NCBI GenBank assembly: GCA_017506865.1
Contig: JAFCMP010000010.1
Span: 480,840 to 544,839, forward strand
Reading direction: 5' to 3'
Origin: Tribonema minus
Taxonomy: Eukaryota; Sar; Xanthophyceae; Tribonematales; Tribonemataceae
Length of the DNA: 64,000 nucleotides
Below are positions 49,501-61,135 of this stretch, in pieces; the first letter of the stretch is position 1; every line of letters starts with the position of its first letter. The position numbers and the translations under genes are program-made. The notes under the pieces were generated by a model. That model was not told where the DNA came from, ran no database searches, and worked only from the letters and a program-made list of their open reading frames with translations.

Positions 49501-52500
49501 CTCATTGGGATACCTGGTTGGTCAGCAGCAGCGCCTCCCCCAACGCCTCGTTAGCGCGGTCCGACAGCGAGGCGACCTGCTCCGTGGTGCAGCTGATGAA
49601 CTTGCTGCTCTTGACGGCCTGGATGTACATCTCCGGCAGCTCCGGGACGTCGCCAGGGACCTGTTGCCAGTACGCCATTGTTCACATCCGGTCAGGCTTT
49701 GGTGCTTACATGTAGCAGTGTTGCATGATTCGAGCACAGGTTGATACACGGAAGCCGGTGACATGTTAATGGCTTACGAAGAGGCCGAGTCGCCATATAT
49801 TGGCGTGACCTGTGTTTGGCTGCAGATATGGCACTCAGGAATTGAGGCCGTAGTATGGCCAAAGACATTGGCACATAAACGTTGCGATAAGTGTGTAGCA
49901 GTGCTTGCATCTGCAACAAAAGTTCCTCTAAGCCACACCAGCCAGTGGTGCCCGACCGCAAATGGCAATGCTATGCTGGATGGCGCTGTGGCAGTGCAAA
50001 TGGGAAGCTTGCATTGATGCTATGGGCTGTACGCCATCAAATTATGACGGTGCAATGGCATGTGTGCTCTGCCCGTCGTCAACCAAACCTCACTACTGCA
50101 GATCTCATGTGGAGTCAAACACACGGCTCATACAACTGACAATGCGCACGCCAGCATATGCGCAGCAGGTGTCTCAGTTTCGGCATATTGCTATTGTTGC
50201 TGGCGTGCCGACTGTATGCTAAGAAGAGTTTCTTGATGGCGCCGCTGCTGTGTCACAGTAACTTCTGCAGGTCCAAATAATAGGCCATTATTGCAGAGGT
50301 CCCAAAGCTTGTCGAATGCTGCTTTGCTGCTGCAGTAACGCCTGGTACACCATAACAGCACAGATACAGCCAGTCACTTGTGCATACTTTAAAGTACCTG
50401 CAGGTGGTAGCCGCGCGCTGCTGTCGCGCGCACGCTGCAGGGCGCCTCACGGTACTCCTGCACAGCATTGCTCGCAACAGCAGGGTCAAGCAGTCAAGTT
50501 GTGCGCTCGATAATGCAGGCTGACACGTTGCTTACTGATGCAGGCTGGCACGGCTTGGTCTGACGCCACAACTCATGTTTAGGCATGTGAATTGAGACTG
50601 AGCACAATGAACATGCGCAATGCAGTGCTGCGCAGCGCGCGCGTGCACACAAGTATCCGCTGATCAATGCAATGACCAACAGAGGGTCTGGCAAAGTGAT
50701 TCACTGCCTGAACGCACTGCAAACCCCTTTGCAACATGGCGATGGCGGTTGCGCCTCCGTATGAACGTCCCTGAGCAAGCAGCGCAGACCGTGCGACGCA
50801 GCACAGCGCGCCGACACACGAGCACACACCCATCAACCCAAGCCTACGATGCCTTATTACTCCATGCAACATATGCTCACACACCCCATCACGCCACCAC
50901 CGCCACAGCACCGCACCAACCAGAACCCATCAAGGCACATGGATGCGCAATGCCCCCTCTTCACGGGCCATACGATGCGCTTTTAAGTATGCAAGAGAAT
51001 GGCATGTGGGCACCTGCGTATACGCATCGGCGAGCGCGTATATGTCCTCGACGCTCTGCAGGAACGTCTTGCGCGCCACGTCCAGCATGCCGTTGATGTC
51101 AGGCTGAACCGCGAAGCACTCCTGGTGCCGCATCTGCAGCGCCGACTTGCTGAATGTGGTGGACTGCGGAGGAAGCGCGGACGAAAGTCATGGTGTAAGG
51201 AGCGGGCGCTGTGGAGGTGGCGCGATGAAGAGTGCGTGTAGAAGCGGGATGGGCGGCACGAGGGACCACTGCTGAGCAATACGTTGTGACAGCAATGGGC
51301 ACAGCAGCAGCTTTCAAGCTACGACGCTCAACAGGCACGTGACTGCGAGGTCATGCCGTTGACGTTACGCCTTGACGTTATATGTGAATCATGTCATCGC
51401 GTTGCGTGCGCCAGCAGGCGCGATGACTTGGCAGCAATGGGTGGTGCTGGGGCCGCATCAATGACTGGCCAGCAGTGCCACTAGCAGTCACATAAACATT
51501 GCCAACAACTCGTTTGGTCACAACCTTGTGTGTACGTTTGTCTACTGTTCTGACGCCTCATTTTCACATGAAGACCTGACAAACCGCAAAACCACTTTGT
51601 CGCCGTACATCAGACCAGTGACTCAGCGCAGCATAAGGGAAGCGTCACGCGCAAGCTTGCAAGGTGCCTCAACGGGCCAGAGCAAAGCGCAATGAACAAT
51701 GTGATGCTTGCCTCCGTCAGGATGCCACTGATCTGCCCCTCTATCCATGCCAGGCTGGGGTCCTTGAGGTTGTCCACGATGGCTTTCAGCAGCTCGCTGC
51801 CAGTGTCGTCGTCACCAGCTGCGAGAGGAGAAGTCATGGGCCAAGTGTCAGCAGGAAAATGGCCTGTAGCGCCGATCATATGCGCATGACACCATGTACT
51901 TCTATCGCGCACTGCGCCATTGAATCGGGCACCGCGCCCCGTTGATTCTGGCCACACGGGCAACTTCCGCACTGAACTTCAACTTCAAGCGCGGACTCAC
52001 CCGCGCCCCCCCCCAGCCCCCGCATCTCCTCCATCCCCTCCTCTAGCGTCTCCACGATCGGCGCGAGCAGCTGCACCGTGTGGCGCAGGCAGATCACCGT
52101 CTCTATGCCCTTGGCCGCGGTCTGCGGCGTGACGGCCTTGGGCACCGTGACAAGGCCGCTGAGCATGCGGTCGAGGTCCGCAAAGCGGCTCAGGTGCTCG
52201 AGCGTGCCCGCGAAGACGCGCTCGCTCGACAGGAAGAACGCCACGAGGTCGAGGCGCGCCTCCAGCGTCGGCAGGTCCGTGCTCGGCGACAGGATGTTGG
52301 AGCGCAGGAGGCGCGCGCCGACGCTCGTCTGCGGCGGCGGCGCGGGGAGTGCGCGGCGGTTGAGCGTTATTGGGTGCGAGCGTGCGGGGGGGGAGGTGGG
52401 GAGGGAGGCGCGCGCGTGTGCACTGCTGGTGAAGTGGGAGCGCTAGCGGCAGCCGCCTGAAACACTGGAACGCTGTAGAGCTGCAATGACGAGTTCGTTG

Positions 52501-54113
52501 TCATCAAAAGAAATGAAATGAGACGAGAGCTGTCATGCACTGTCTTCTTGATGTGCACTGGACAACTGTGTTCCTGTAATGACAGATGGAACATGCAAAC
52601 ACCACTGTAGGCCACTGCCGGGCCCTGCTGGCAACGCAAGCACCACCTCTTGAGGTTTGCGCGCGGCTGGAGTGACCATCACCATGCACAGTACCACAGC
52701 AGACGCCGCCGTTCGCCCCACAACAACTTCACCTTTGTGCGGTTGATGACGCCAAAGAGGCTGCGGCGCTGGTCGAACGCGCGCGCGTTGACGATGAGCT
52801 CCAGCTCCAGCGCGGTGCTCCTGTCTATCACCATGCGCCCCTGGTTGCCGCTGCACAGCGAGACGCGCAGGCTGTTGGGGGCGTGCCCGTGTCCCGTGAT
52901 GTTCTCGACGTAGCGCAGCAGGCAGTTGGTCGCGGCGAGGACAATGTACGTTGCGAAGACATCGGCGCCTGCGGAGCGGGTAAACAGCACGCAGTGCGCG
53001 GCGGCACGGCAATCACCTTGTTGGTCTGGCGCAGGGTGCAAGCGGCGCTGTGGTGCATGCACGAGCGCCAAGACGTTGACATGGGGTTCGACGCCGGCGT
53101 GAGCCCAGGCGAGTCTGTAGCGTGAGGTGAGGCCGCGGGTACCAGCCAGAACCTTGAAGGCACATGGCAGGTCAACATCAAATCTGACGCTGTGAAGGAC
53201 CCAACAAAACCGAGCATCAAAATGCACGAAGTTCAAGGCAGTCAATGTTTCAACAATAGAGGGTGCCCCATACCTAAATTCTTGGTAGAAATGCGCCTCA
53301 GCAGCTCTGCACCCTTATCCTGGTCAAAGTACTGCCTGCTGACGAAGAGGACCCTGCTCTCATCGTCCTTGTGGAAGGCCTCCACGATCTTGAGCGAGAG
53401 CACCCTGCTGCGTGCACCGTCATGAAGCAGTATCTCCTGGGGCTGCAAGCTCTCGAGGTGCGCCATGGTCTGCGCGTAGCTCTGAAAGCGGGCAACGACA
53501 GTGCAAGCAGTGCAAATCAAATCATCAACGACATCACCCATCTACTGCTCACATTTTATCACGACAAGTTGAAGACAGAGCTGGCCTCTTTGAGTCAGGC
53601 ACACGGCACGCAACTTCAGACCTGATCACAGACCAGTTTGCATGTGCCTGCTGACTGATTGACGCAGCAAATCGCGCAGAAAGTAGGGCGATGTTTGTTG
53701 CACCCACAGGCGCAAAGAAATATGAATGCCCTCACAAGCTTGCCCACTGATCCCAACATCAACTTCAACAAGGCGCACTCGCGAGTTCTCTGTACCTGTG
53801 TGTCCGAGAGAGTAGTGATCTCCAGTAGAGAGGCATGGGAAGTGTTGGTGACGGCCACGCAAGTCTCTCTCGACCGATTCTCCACGACAGCACAAACCAC
53901 CAGGCCGCTGTTGCTGGAGTTGCCTCCCGCACTGCTGCCATCTGCGGTTTGGACATCAGCTGCAGCTGTGCCGCCCGTCCTTCTTGACCCGCCCGTGCCA
54001 CGCCCACCCGATGCACGGCCACCATTCCTGCCGCCTCTCCTGGCTGATCGCGGCGCTGGTGTCATGAATGAGCTGCGCGATGGATCCTGCGCGATGGATC
54101 CTCGGATCAGCAA
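46595..54113 (-). CDS. MSH4: MutS homolog 4 (meiotic crossover factor)
   Basis: Twelve exons on the complement, 5' to 3': 54113-53796, 53481-53274, 52968-52733, 52328-52001, 51818-51712, 51163-51014, 50457-50398, 49660-49514, 49073-48856, 48524-48400, 47958-47611, 47118-46595. They total 923 codons, close to the 936 residues of human MSH4, with phases agreeing at all junctions. Landmarks: SLFGVINRTK and LLRSNILSP in the core; MRHQECFAVQPDINGMLDVA; a 20-residue exon ending ARGYHLQ; a Walker A motif GANGSGKST; DMENNLSSFLVEM; Walker B and signature LVLVDELGRGTSTEEG; FATHYTEL; and the late DYGIQMAEQCGF. The N-terminal DNA mismatch-binding domain I is absent, as in MSH4. It acts with MSH5 as a clamp stabilising meiotic crossover intermediates. 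Oddities: one GC donor (after 51712) and Gly/Ala variants in Walker A. The start may instead be an internal Met about 16 codons on. Confidence 0.93.
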
Positions 54114-54388
54114 GATCTGATTGAAAGAAGGCAGGCTTGGCAGTCGGCCCTTGTGCTCCAGGCAGGCAAATGTGTGACGCCCTGTTTTGACGATGAGTCA
54201 AGACTTTGCAGGCGCAATGCGTCCGATGAGCCCTCGCTGGCACACTGCAACAACGACTTTCAAACTTCAAGTTTCATGCACGTATACATACCTACCTAAA
54301 ACCGTTATTCATCGAGATGGATCACAGTTTAGGAGGATAGGAAGGCGAGGCAAGCAGCAGCCGGGCTTGGACGAGAAGGGCGTTACAG
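54114..54388. promoter_or_regulatory. Divergent promoter region MSH4/RPL26
   Basis: About 275 bp between the MSH4 start codon (-) and the end of the RPL26 first exon (+). It must contain the L26 5' UTR and both promoters. No canonical element was recognised. Confidence 0.4.
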
Positions 54389-56033
54389 AGTAAGTGCGCG
54401 ACCTAGGCTGTAACTTCGATGTGAGCAAGAGATGAACACCACGACGAGAAAAATCAGTCGCCAACTTTTGTTCGCCGGTCGCGTTGGAATGATCAGCGCA
54501 GATCCCTGGCATTTGACTGTAGTACGCTATGATATCGCTGAATGATATCTTTCGGATTTGAGGACATTCACGCCCCCTGCTTGCTAAGAAGTCATTGAAT
54601 TTGCACTGCAACATGCTCTCTCACCTGCGCTTGTCCGACCAGCAGGTCGACTGCGGCTCGACTGCAGCTCGTATTATAGCAAAGATTTCATGCTCGTCAT
54701 CACTTGCAGCCATCATCGTTCATCTCATGTCTCCGCTCTGCTGGTATGATACCAACGTGTCCGTCATCCCGCAGTGAAGAAGAAGACGTACATCCCCGCG
54801 TGCCGGCGCAAGAGCAAGAAGCCCAAGGAGGAGCGCAACCCGTCTCACAAGAAACGCATCATCATGACTGCCAAGTTCTCAAAGGAGCTGCAGTCGGAGT
54901 ACAATGTGGGTACAACGCGCTCCACCTCATGTGCGGGCAGGTCTGCCCTCCTGACCTTCCTATGTGTGTAACCTTGAAATTTCTTACACTTCAGTAGAGT
55001 GCCTCTGTGCTAGTGATTCTTAATAAAGCCAGCAGGCGTAATCATACTGAACGTCACTGGTGGCGATTACACCACAGGAATGTTCAGGTGACTTGTCGCA
55101 CAGCACTGAAGCATAGAAGCCCAGCACCATCTGCCGGCCTGTCGCCACTGCACACAACCTTGATGAGCGCGATCATGCCCAACCATGCAAAACAACATGA
55201 ATGTGTGCGGTTCGCATCGTGCAACAACCGACAACCTGTAAATATGATGCAGCACGTCGCACGTTGTTTGAGGTTCTGGTTGCGAGCTGCAGCTGATGAA
55301 GCGGCCGTGACTCGCTGCTGTGCGTTTTGCGCAGATGCGGTCGCTGCCTGTGCGCAAGCAGGACGAGGTGAGGGTCCTGAAGGGGCACTTCAAGGGCCGC
55401 GAGGGGAAGGTGCTCGCCTGCTACCGCAGCAAGTACATCATTCACATCGAGGGTTGCGTTCGGGAAAAGGCCACCGGTGAGTCCACGGTCATGTGTGGTG
55501 CGAGTCTGCAGCCACGTCCGACTTCACGTGCATTGCGTTTATGTGTGTATGTGTTGTTGTGCAAAAATTCGCGTCTTGGCTTTTTCATCCGGCAAAGCGC
55601 CGCTTCAGAAGCTTTCTGCAAGTAGCGTGATAGGGGGTTTATAGCAGGGCAAGCACCTTCTGGTCGCCAGCAATGCCGATCATCTGCATCATTGGTCACT
55701 GTTGGACAGCAGACAGCCAGAGTCGGTATGCCACACCGCCGCAGCGCTTTGCGATATGCGGCCGCAAGTCACGCGCCGCATGCCGCCGCAGCACCGCATA
55801 TCGCCAACTCTTCATGCACAAAAGAAGCCTGTACTGCACTAGCAGTGGCAGCACGGCGCGCGCGTCACACGCTTCCGCACGCTGCGCCGCCGCCGCCGCC
55901 GCCGCTGCTGCGCCAGGCACTGCCGTGCAGGTCGGCATCCAGCCCTCCAAGGTCGAGCTCACCAAGCTCAAGCTCGACAAGGACCGCACCGCGCTGCTGG
56001 ACCGCCGGAAGCGCAAGGCCAAGAAGAACAAGG

Positions 56034-56067
<34 letters not shown>

Positions 56068-56287
56068 TGCTGCCGCCGCCGCCGCCGCGACGCTCGCCGC
56101 CGCCGCCGCGGCGCCCGCTGCGGCCGACGCGGCTGCGGATGCGGGCGCCGGCGCCGCGATCGCAGCGGGGGGCAATGAGGGGGGCGCGCAGGGCGCTGCG
56201 GCGGCGGCGGGTGCGGAGTGGGACGAGCTTGTTGTGGTGGAGGTGGATGGCGACGACGGCGACAGCGACATCGAGATGGAGGAGTGA
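54389..56287 (+). CDS. RPL26: Large-subunit ribosomal protein L26 (uL24) with long Ala/acidic tail
   Basis: The coding sequence is assembled from the last base of exon 1 (54389), 54775-54905, 55335-55476 and 55917-56287: 215 codons, phases consistent. The start codon is split by intron 1: the A precedes a GTAAGT donor and the TG follows the acceptor. Motifs of uL24: CRRKSKKPKEERNPSHKKR, then IIMTAKFSKELQSEYN; the KOW motif DEVRVLKGHFKGREGKVLAC; then VGIQPSKVELTKLKLDKDR. Normal L26 is about 145 residues and ends soon after this; here an extra 84 residues follow: poly-Ala, Ala/Gly, then the acidic end EVDGDDGDSDIEMEE. The N-terminal sequence is diverged from green-plant L26. It is part of the 60S subunit near the exit tunnel. 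Confidence 0.9.
56035..56112 (+). repeat. (GCC)n coding repeat in RPL26 tail
   Basis: A run of GCC-type codons, with GCT variants, encodes about 24 Ala interrupted once. It is inside the last exon and in frame with the conserved L26 core. Confidence 0.9.
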
Positions 56288-58417
56288 GCGGATCCTTGGA
56301 CCGCGCCCGCTCGCGTAGAAGTGCGATAAAGCTGATGAAGACGCGGGCATTGCGACGAGCATACAAGCGCGCACGAACGAACGGCACTGCTGTCGCGGCG
56401 CCATCCTGCGCAGGCGTCTGTGCCATAGGCCCAGAAGGGGGGGGGGTGCTGGCCAGGCACATTTCCCGGCATGTAAGAAGCGTGGTTGCAGAGCGCGTTG
56501 CTGAGCTCTGTACCCATATGTAAATCAATGATTTGTGATCGGTGCGGAAGAGGTGGCTCTGCTGCTGACGTTGGCGCTGCTCTGCTGCGGGTAGTGCTGC
56601 TGCTGCTGCTGCTCTGTCGCTGCTGCTGCCGATCGACGGCATGCTGCTCTTGTTTTGGCGGGGGTTTGTCGCTATGGGCAATCTGTCTTCACCGTGGCAG
56701 TCTGCTGTAAGTGACGTTCTCAGTGCGCTATCATGTGCTGCATGACCTCTCCTCATGCATTGCCCCACGCCCGTATGACCGAAAGTGCTGGTCGAAAATG
56801 CACAGGACCTTGTGAGATGTGCAGACAATCACGATGGCCTTGGCGGCATGTCGTCTTGTCAGACATCAGCGACATATATGGCGCCTATATATATGGCGCC
56901 TGATCATGAGAGGTTGTTGTGGTAATGGGCGAGTCTTACCACTCGTACTCCAGTAACATTAGCGCAAGGTTAAGCACCTGGCGGTACAGAGCATATTTGA
57001 GCAGTGTGCTCATTTTGAGCACCTATTTCTGCCCTGAAAGCAGTCACTTGTCAAGAACTACAGTCAAATGCTGATCGTTGTGCTGGAGAGGATTCGAGGA
57101 ACTGCATTTATGCAATGAAGGGACCCAACAGAAGCAGGTCGTTGGGTGCGTACATGCAACCACACTGTGCACAGTGCTAAATGCTGCTATTCTGAGGAGG
57201 ACATGACAGGTGCAACATAATGGCGCGCCGGCGCAGATCTGAGGCACCTTGCCTTTTGTGCATGTTGAGAGGCGGCAAGCCTGTGCATGCGCACACGCGC
57301 AGCGATGCTACGACTATCCATTGTGTTAAAACAAACAGTGTTGCACGTTCAAATAGTGATTAGATGTTCACTAGTGTAAAGTCGCCTTGAGAATGAAGTC
57401 AGTGCTCAGCAAGGCCCAATGTCAGCTGCCGCTGCCTTTCTGCAGCAGCGCATTTAGTGCCAGCAGCATGCCATACTGAGTCTCATATTGGAGGCGGTGC
57501 ATCTTGTGTTACTGACAGCGCTCAAAGGGCAAGCAGCATGCCCAGCGATAGGCTGCCTCTGCATGCAGAATTGTGCCATCCTTGCGCTCGCACAGAGCAG
57601 TACCATGCTGAGATTGTCAGGTGCGATCTGGGGTTTACAACAGCGCACTCGACGGACGACCCACGACCCATAAAGCCACAGCACATCGCGGACAAGCGGC
57701 AGCCGCGGCAAATTGCACAGAAGTAATTGTAGAGCCACACGCAAGCATAGAGCCAAGCAGTGAGACCGTGCCAACTCGGTGATGTGTATTGCTGTGCTGT
57801 ACACTGGGGTGCGCGAGACAAAGGGATGAATGTCCACCGCCAGTTGAGCGCTGCGCGCCGCACCCCCATAGGGACTTCTCTGATATCACCCGGCAACTGT
57901 AGTACCCGCCTGCACGCACGCACAACTTGTATGAGAGGCCCGCATTGGGCACATGCATTGCACGTGTCGTTCCACCTCAGTGTCCCTGCGTGCTTCATGA
58001 AGCCTGTCTAGATGGACACGCAAAATAAGATGACGCACAAGAGGCGTGTACGCACACAGCACGCCTACTACTACCTGCAAGTGACAAATGACAGAAAAAA
58101 GCATGGACTGGAGCGGCGAAGGGCGCCATGACCATCAGGTCTACTCGCGAGACAGCGGACTGACTCAGCACCGAGCTGCATGCTGGCGTGTGCACAGCAG
58201 CTCACACATGACGACGGTGTAGGACTGCCTTAGGTATAGAAGTACTTCGAAGTAGTATGCTTTCTCTGATCAATGGAGCGACGATGGTGGTGCGCGCTTG
58301 ACGGCAGCTTTGGCACTGCGGCACAGGGTCCTCAGCAACCGCGAGCCCGTGCGATGCACATTCTCGGTGGCGCTGGAAATCCAGTTGGCAGCGGCGCGGC
58401 CAGCCCTTGATGCAGGG
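56288..58417. other. Intergenic region between RPL26 and SINA gene
   Basis: About 2.1 kb in which I see no gene. Small open frames on both strands lack family features. Two TGTAA motifs (about 56471 and 56520) could be L26 polyadenylation signals of the green-algal type. A GCTGCTGCT stretch lies at about 56605-56630, and GGCGCCTATATATATGGCGCC at 56879-56899 is a perfect short palindrome. Confidence 0.4.
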
Positions 58418-60076
58418 TCATCTCGAGGGCGCGGCGTGCGCGACGTCCGGCGTGCTCCCCCCCCTGCGGGCGCCCTTGCAGTAGATGTACACCGAGTACC
58501 GCAGGTGTATGCCGCGGTGGCCCGCCTTGTTACAAACGGCGCTGCCGCCGCCGCCGCTGCCGCCGCTGCCGCCTCCGCCGCACAGCACGCGCACCACCGG
58601 CGCCGCCAGCAGCAGGCACTGGCCGGACTGCGCGACGTCCAGCAGCGACGCGTTCGTGCCGCGCACGGGGCCCTCGTACGTGTGCTGCAGCGTGGCGTGG
58701 CCGTGCGCGACGATGGTGCACGTGAAGGGCTCCGCGTCCTCGTCCGGCGCGAGCAGGCGCAGCGCGACGGCGAGCGAGCCGTCCGGCAGCACGGTCGCCT
58801 CGGACAGGAAGAGGCGGCCGAAGCGGATGACGATGTCTGGCGCCCAGCGCACGCGCGTCCAGTCGGGTGTGCCCGGCGTCTCCTGCTGGGAGGGGGGGGG
58901 GGGGGGGGGAGCATGGCGTTTAGCGTGTGCGGCTGCCGTGTGCGCTGCTGCGGCGTGAGCTCTCGATGGGTGTACATGTGTGCACTGCCGGCCACGCCGT
59001 GCGGCGTGACAAATGCACGTGTGTGCGCTATTGGCCACGTGCAAGGGCTGCGGTGCTGCCCCCCTCATGCGCCGCCACGTCCAAACACTGCTCAGCGTGC
59101 CTCACCTGGCTGTGGATCAGGTGGTTCTCCACGTTGCTGGTGATGGTGTCGGCGCCGTGGTGGCTCCTGAGGTGGTTGGCAACGCTCAGCGCCGAGTCGC
59201 CGTGCCAGTGGCACTGCCGCGAGCCCTTCCACTCCTGCAGCGGGCACGCGTAGGTCGGCCCCTCCGGATCGTGTATGCACGAGGCCGCGTGTTTTCTGCA
59301 GACAGCGGAAGGGAGGCCACGTCGGTAGGCGGACACATGGGACAATAGCTGTACAACAAGGCACACGCAGGACCGCGTACGCAGAGCCCCACTTCTCTAT
59401 AGCACGCAGAACTCGTGCCTGTTACGCCCAGTGTTGCGCGTGCAGCAAAGGTGCATGGCAGGTGGTGATCAGTACCTTAAATCGCGCAGTTCCAGCTGTC
59501 TTGTGCATCCATGAGTAGAGTGCGGGCAGGGGAACTGGTGACCCTCGCAGAGGGCTTCCAGTGCCAGATTTCTGCAGGTAACCGATCCTCTGCAGACAGG
59601 GCAGCTTGTGATCCTGGGAAGGCATGTAGAGCATACCACGTGGCCTTGACCGCACTGTAGAATGGGGGGCGTTGACGTCCCATAACAGACTGCGAGGAGG
59701 CGCAAGAGATGCAAAGGTACATGGAATTGTCATGTACATGTTCGGGCACCAGGCGGCAGAACGGGAAAATACCGACGTCAGCAGGCGTAGTCGCCGACTG
59801 AAAGATGGAGACCGCACCCGCCTCTCGTCATTCACCTGGGCATTCAAGTGCCTTGAGGAGCGCCTCCTTGAACTCACAGCCCGCTGACGCCGACACTCCT
59901 GCCGGCGGCACCGTCGGGATCTCTTGCCTTCGCATGATACGCTGTCGCAACCGCTCTGGCGACCTCTGCTGCTGTCGACGGCCTGCCAGTGATGAAGTCA
60001 TCACGCCAACGCTGTGCGACGAACTGAGCGGCCTCAAACTGAGGAGTGAGTGCCCGCGCCTCAACGACTCCATCAC
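58418..60076 (-). CDS. SINA/SIAH-type RING E3 ubiquitin ligase
   Basis: Four exons on the complement: 60076-59836, 59689-59476, 59295-59106, 58885-58418 (last acceptor could be 3 bp further in); 370 residues, phases consistent. The RING finger spans intron 1: FKEALLKALECPVC, then YGTSTPPILQCGQGHVVC and CPVCRGSVTCRNLALEAL. This is the diagnostic SINA pattern (PPILQC..GH..C..C). Exon 3 carries the SIAH zinc finger (YACPLQEWKGSRQCHWHGD, then HLRSHH). Exon 4 is the C-terminal substrate-binding beta domain (APDIVIRFGRLFLSEATVL), with a Gly/Ser insertion encoded by (CCG)-type codons near 58550. It transfers ubiquitin to bound substrates in the cytoplasm or nucleus. The C-terminus could have another exon. 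Confidence 0.88.
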
Positions 60077-60545
60077 CCATCACTGTGACCTGCCGAGCTT
60101 TGATGGCTGGTATCCTTTCGCGCTGGTTTGACCGGGCACAACGCAGTGCGGATGTGATGTTGCCCTTGACAGATTTGATTTGAGGCTCCAGTTCCGTTCC
60201 AGTCCGAGGCCCCAGTTCTCGGGGGCCCACTTCAACAGCAAAGAAATGAGGGTGCTTCTGACCAGGTCTTGCTTCGACAAAGCCTGCTGGACAATGCGAG
60301 GTGAACATGTGGTGCAGCAAAGCACCAATGCGATCTTGCTTCGACCGTTGACAGCAGATCAAGGTCACCACCCAAGGCGTGCATGTGTTTGATGCACACA
60401 TGTGTTCCCCTTGTACACTGCAGTACTGCACGTGATCAAAAATTAAACGGGCATGCTTTCGCAGCAGAGGAAGGGGACCTGCAGGCAATGCATTGCCCCA
60501 CAGCAGCTGCAATTATTATCAATCCTTGCTTAGGGCGCGAAGATA
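60077..60545. other. Gap between SINA gene and retroelement region
   Basis: It should hold the SINA promoter. Open frames on both strands are present but show no recognisable family, and I do not call a gene. Confidence 0.35.
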
Positions 60546-61060
60546 GTACTTTTTATTAAAGATAGTACCTGCAGCAGACCCCGAGCGATGCTGCCGCGAC
60601 CAAGAGGCCGCCAAGACTACCCACTATTCTGGTCATTATGATCAGAATTGCTACAAACTTGCCACATTGGCAATAGGGTCATTTGGCAGCATCGGGGAGC
60701 AGGGGCGGAAGCTGCTGGAGGCTGTGGCGACGGAGTATGCCAGCAGGATGTCAGTGCCCGGAGGAGCGCGCCCTAAAGCTCTCAAGGGCATCGCCCTGGC
60801 GCGCTTACGCTCGGCACTGTCGGCAGCGCTCCACATGGCGTACTCTGGCCGTGTCATGACACACATGGCAGAATCCAGGGGGGGGGGGCACATGGAGGAG
60901 GACGTAGGGGAGGACCCCGAGATGCCATTTGGCGGCGGCGGCGTTTGAGTGGTTGTCGTTGCGACACTTTCAGACTGTCATACGACATGTAGATTCCTTA
61001 CAGCTAGATGCCAATCATCTGGGCTTTTTCGCGCCCTGAGCGAGAATTAATAAAAAGTAC
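60546..61060 (+). mobile_element. 3'-terminal fragment of a reverse-transcriptase element bounded by 14-bp inverted repeats
   Basis: An open frame from about 60546 to a TGA at 60948 reads HYSGHYDQNCYKLATLAIGS, then FGSIGEQGRKLLEAVATEYA. The composition and position resemble the region downstream of the RT domain in the same non-LTR-like RT family as the neighbouring element, ending in a Gly/Glu-rich tail. The fragment is framed by GTACTTTTTATTAA (60546-60559) and its exact inverse TTAATAAAAAGTAC (61047-61060). Either it is the 3' end of a previous tandem copy or an independent short element. Family assignment is inferred. Confidence 0.5.
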
Positions 61061-61135
61061 ATATACTAGTAGGCCTCCACGAGATGCGGATAGGTATGTA
61101 GCTGTAGCATGTAGCACCATGGCGTAGCAGAGATC

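Noticed and set aside
49690..50390. Small frames in an MSH4 intron that looked transposase-like
   Set aside because: No catalytic motif could be placed; only the 60-bp exon at 50398-50457 proved real.
59805..60131. Plus-strand frame opposite SINA exon 1
   Set aside because: The minus-strand exon is supported by a phase-exact join completing the RING motif; the opposite frame is a shadow.
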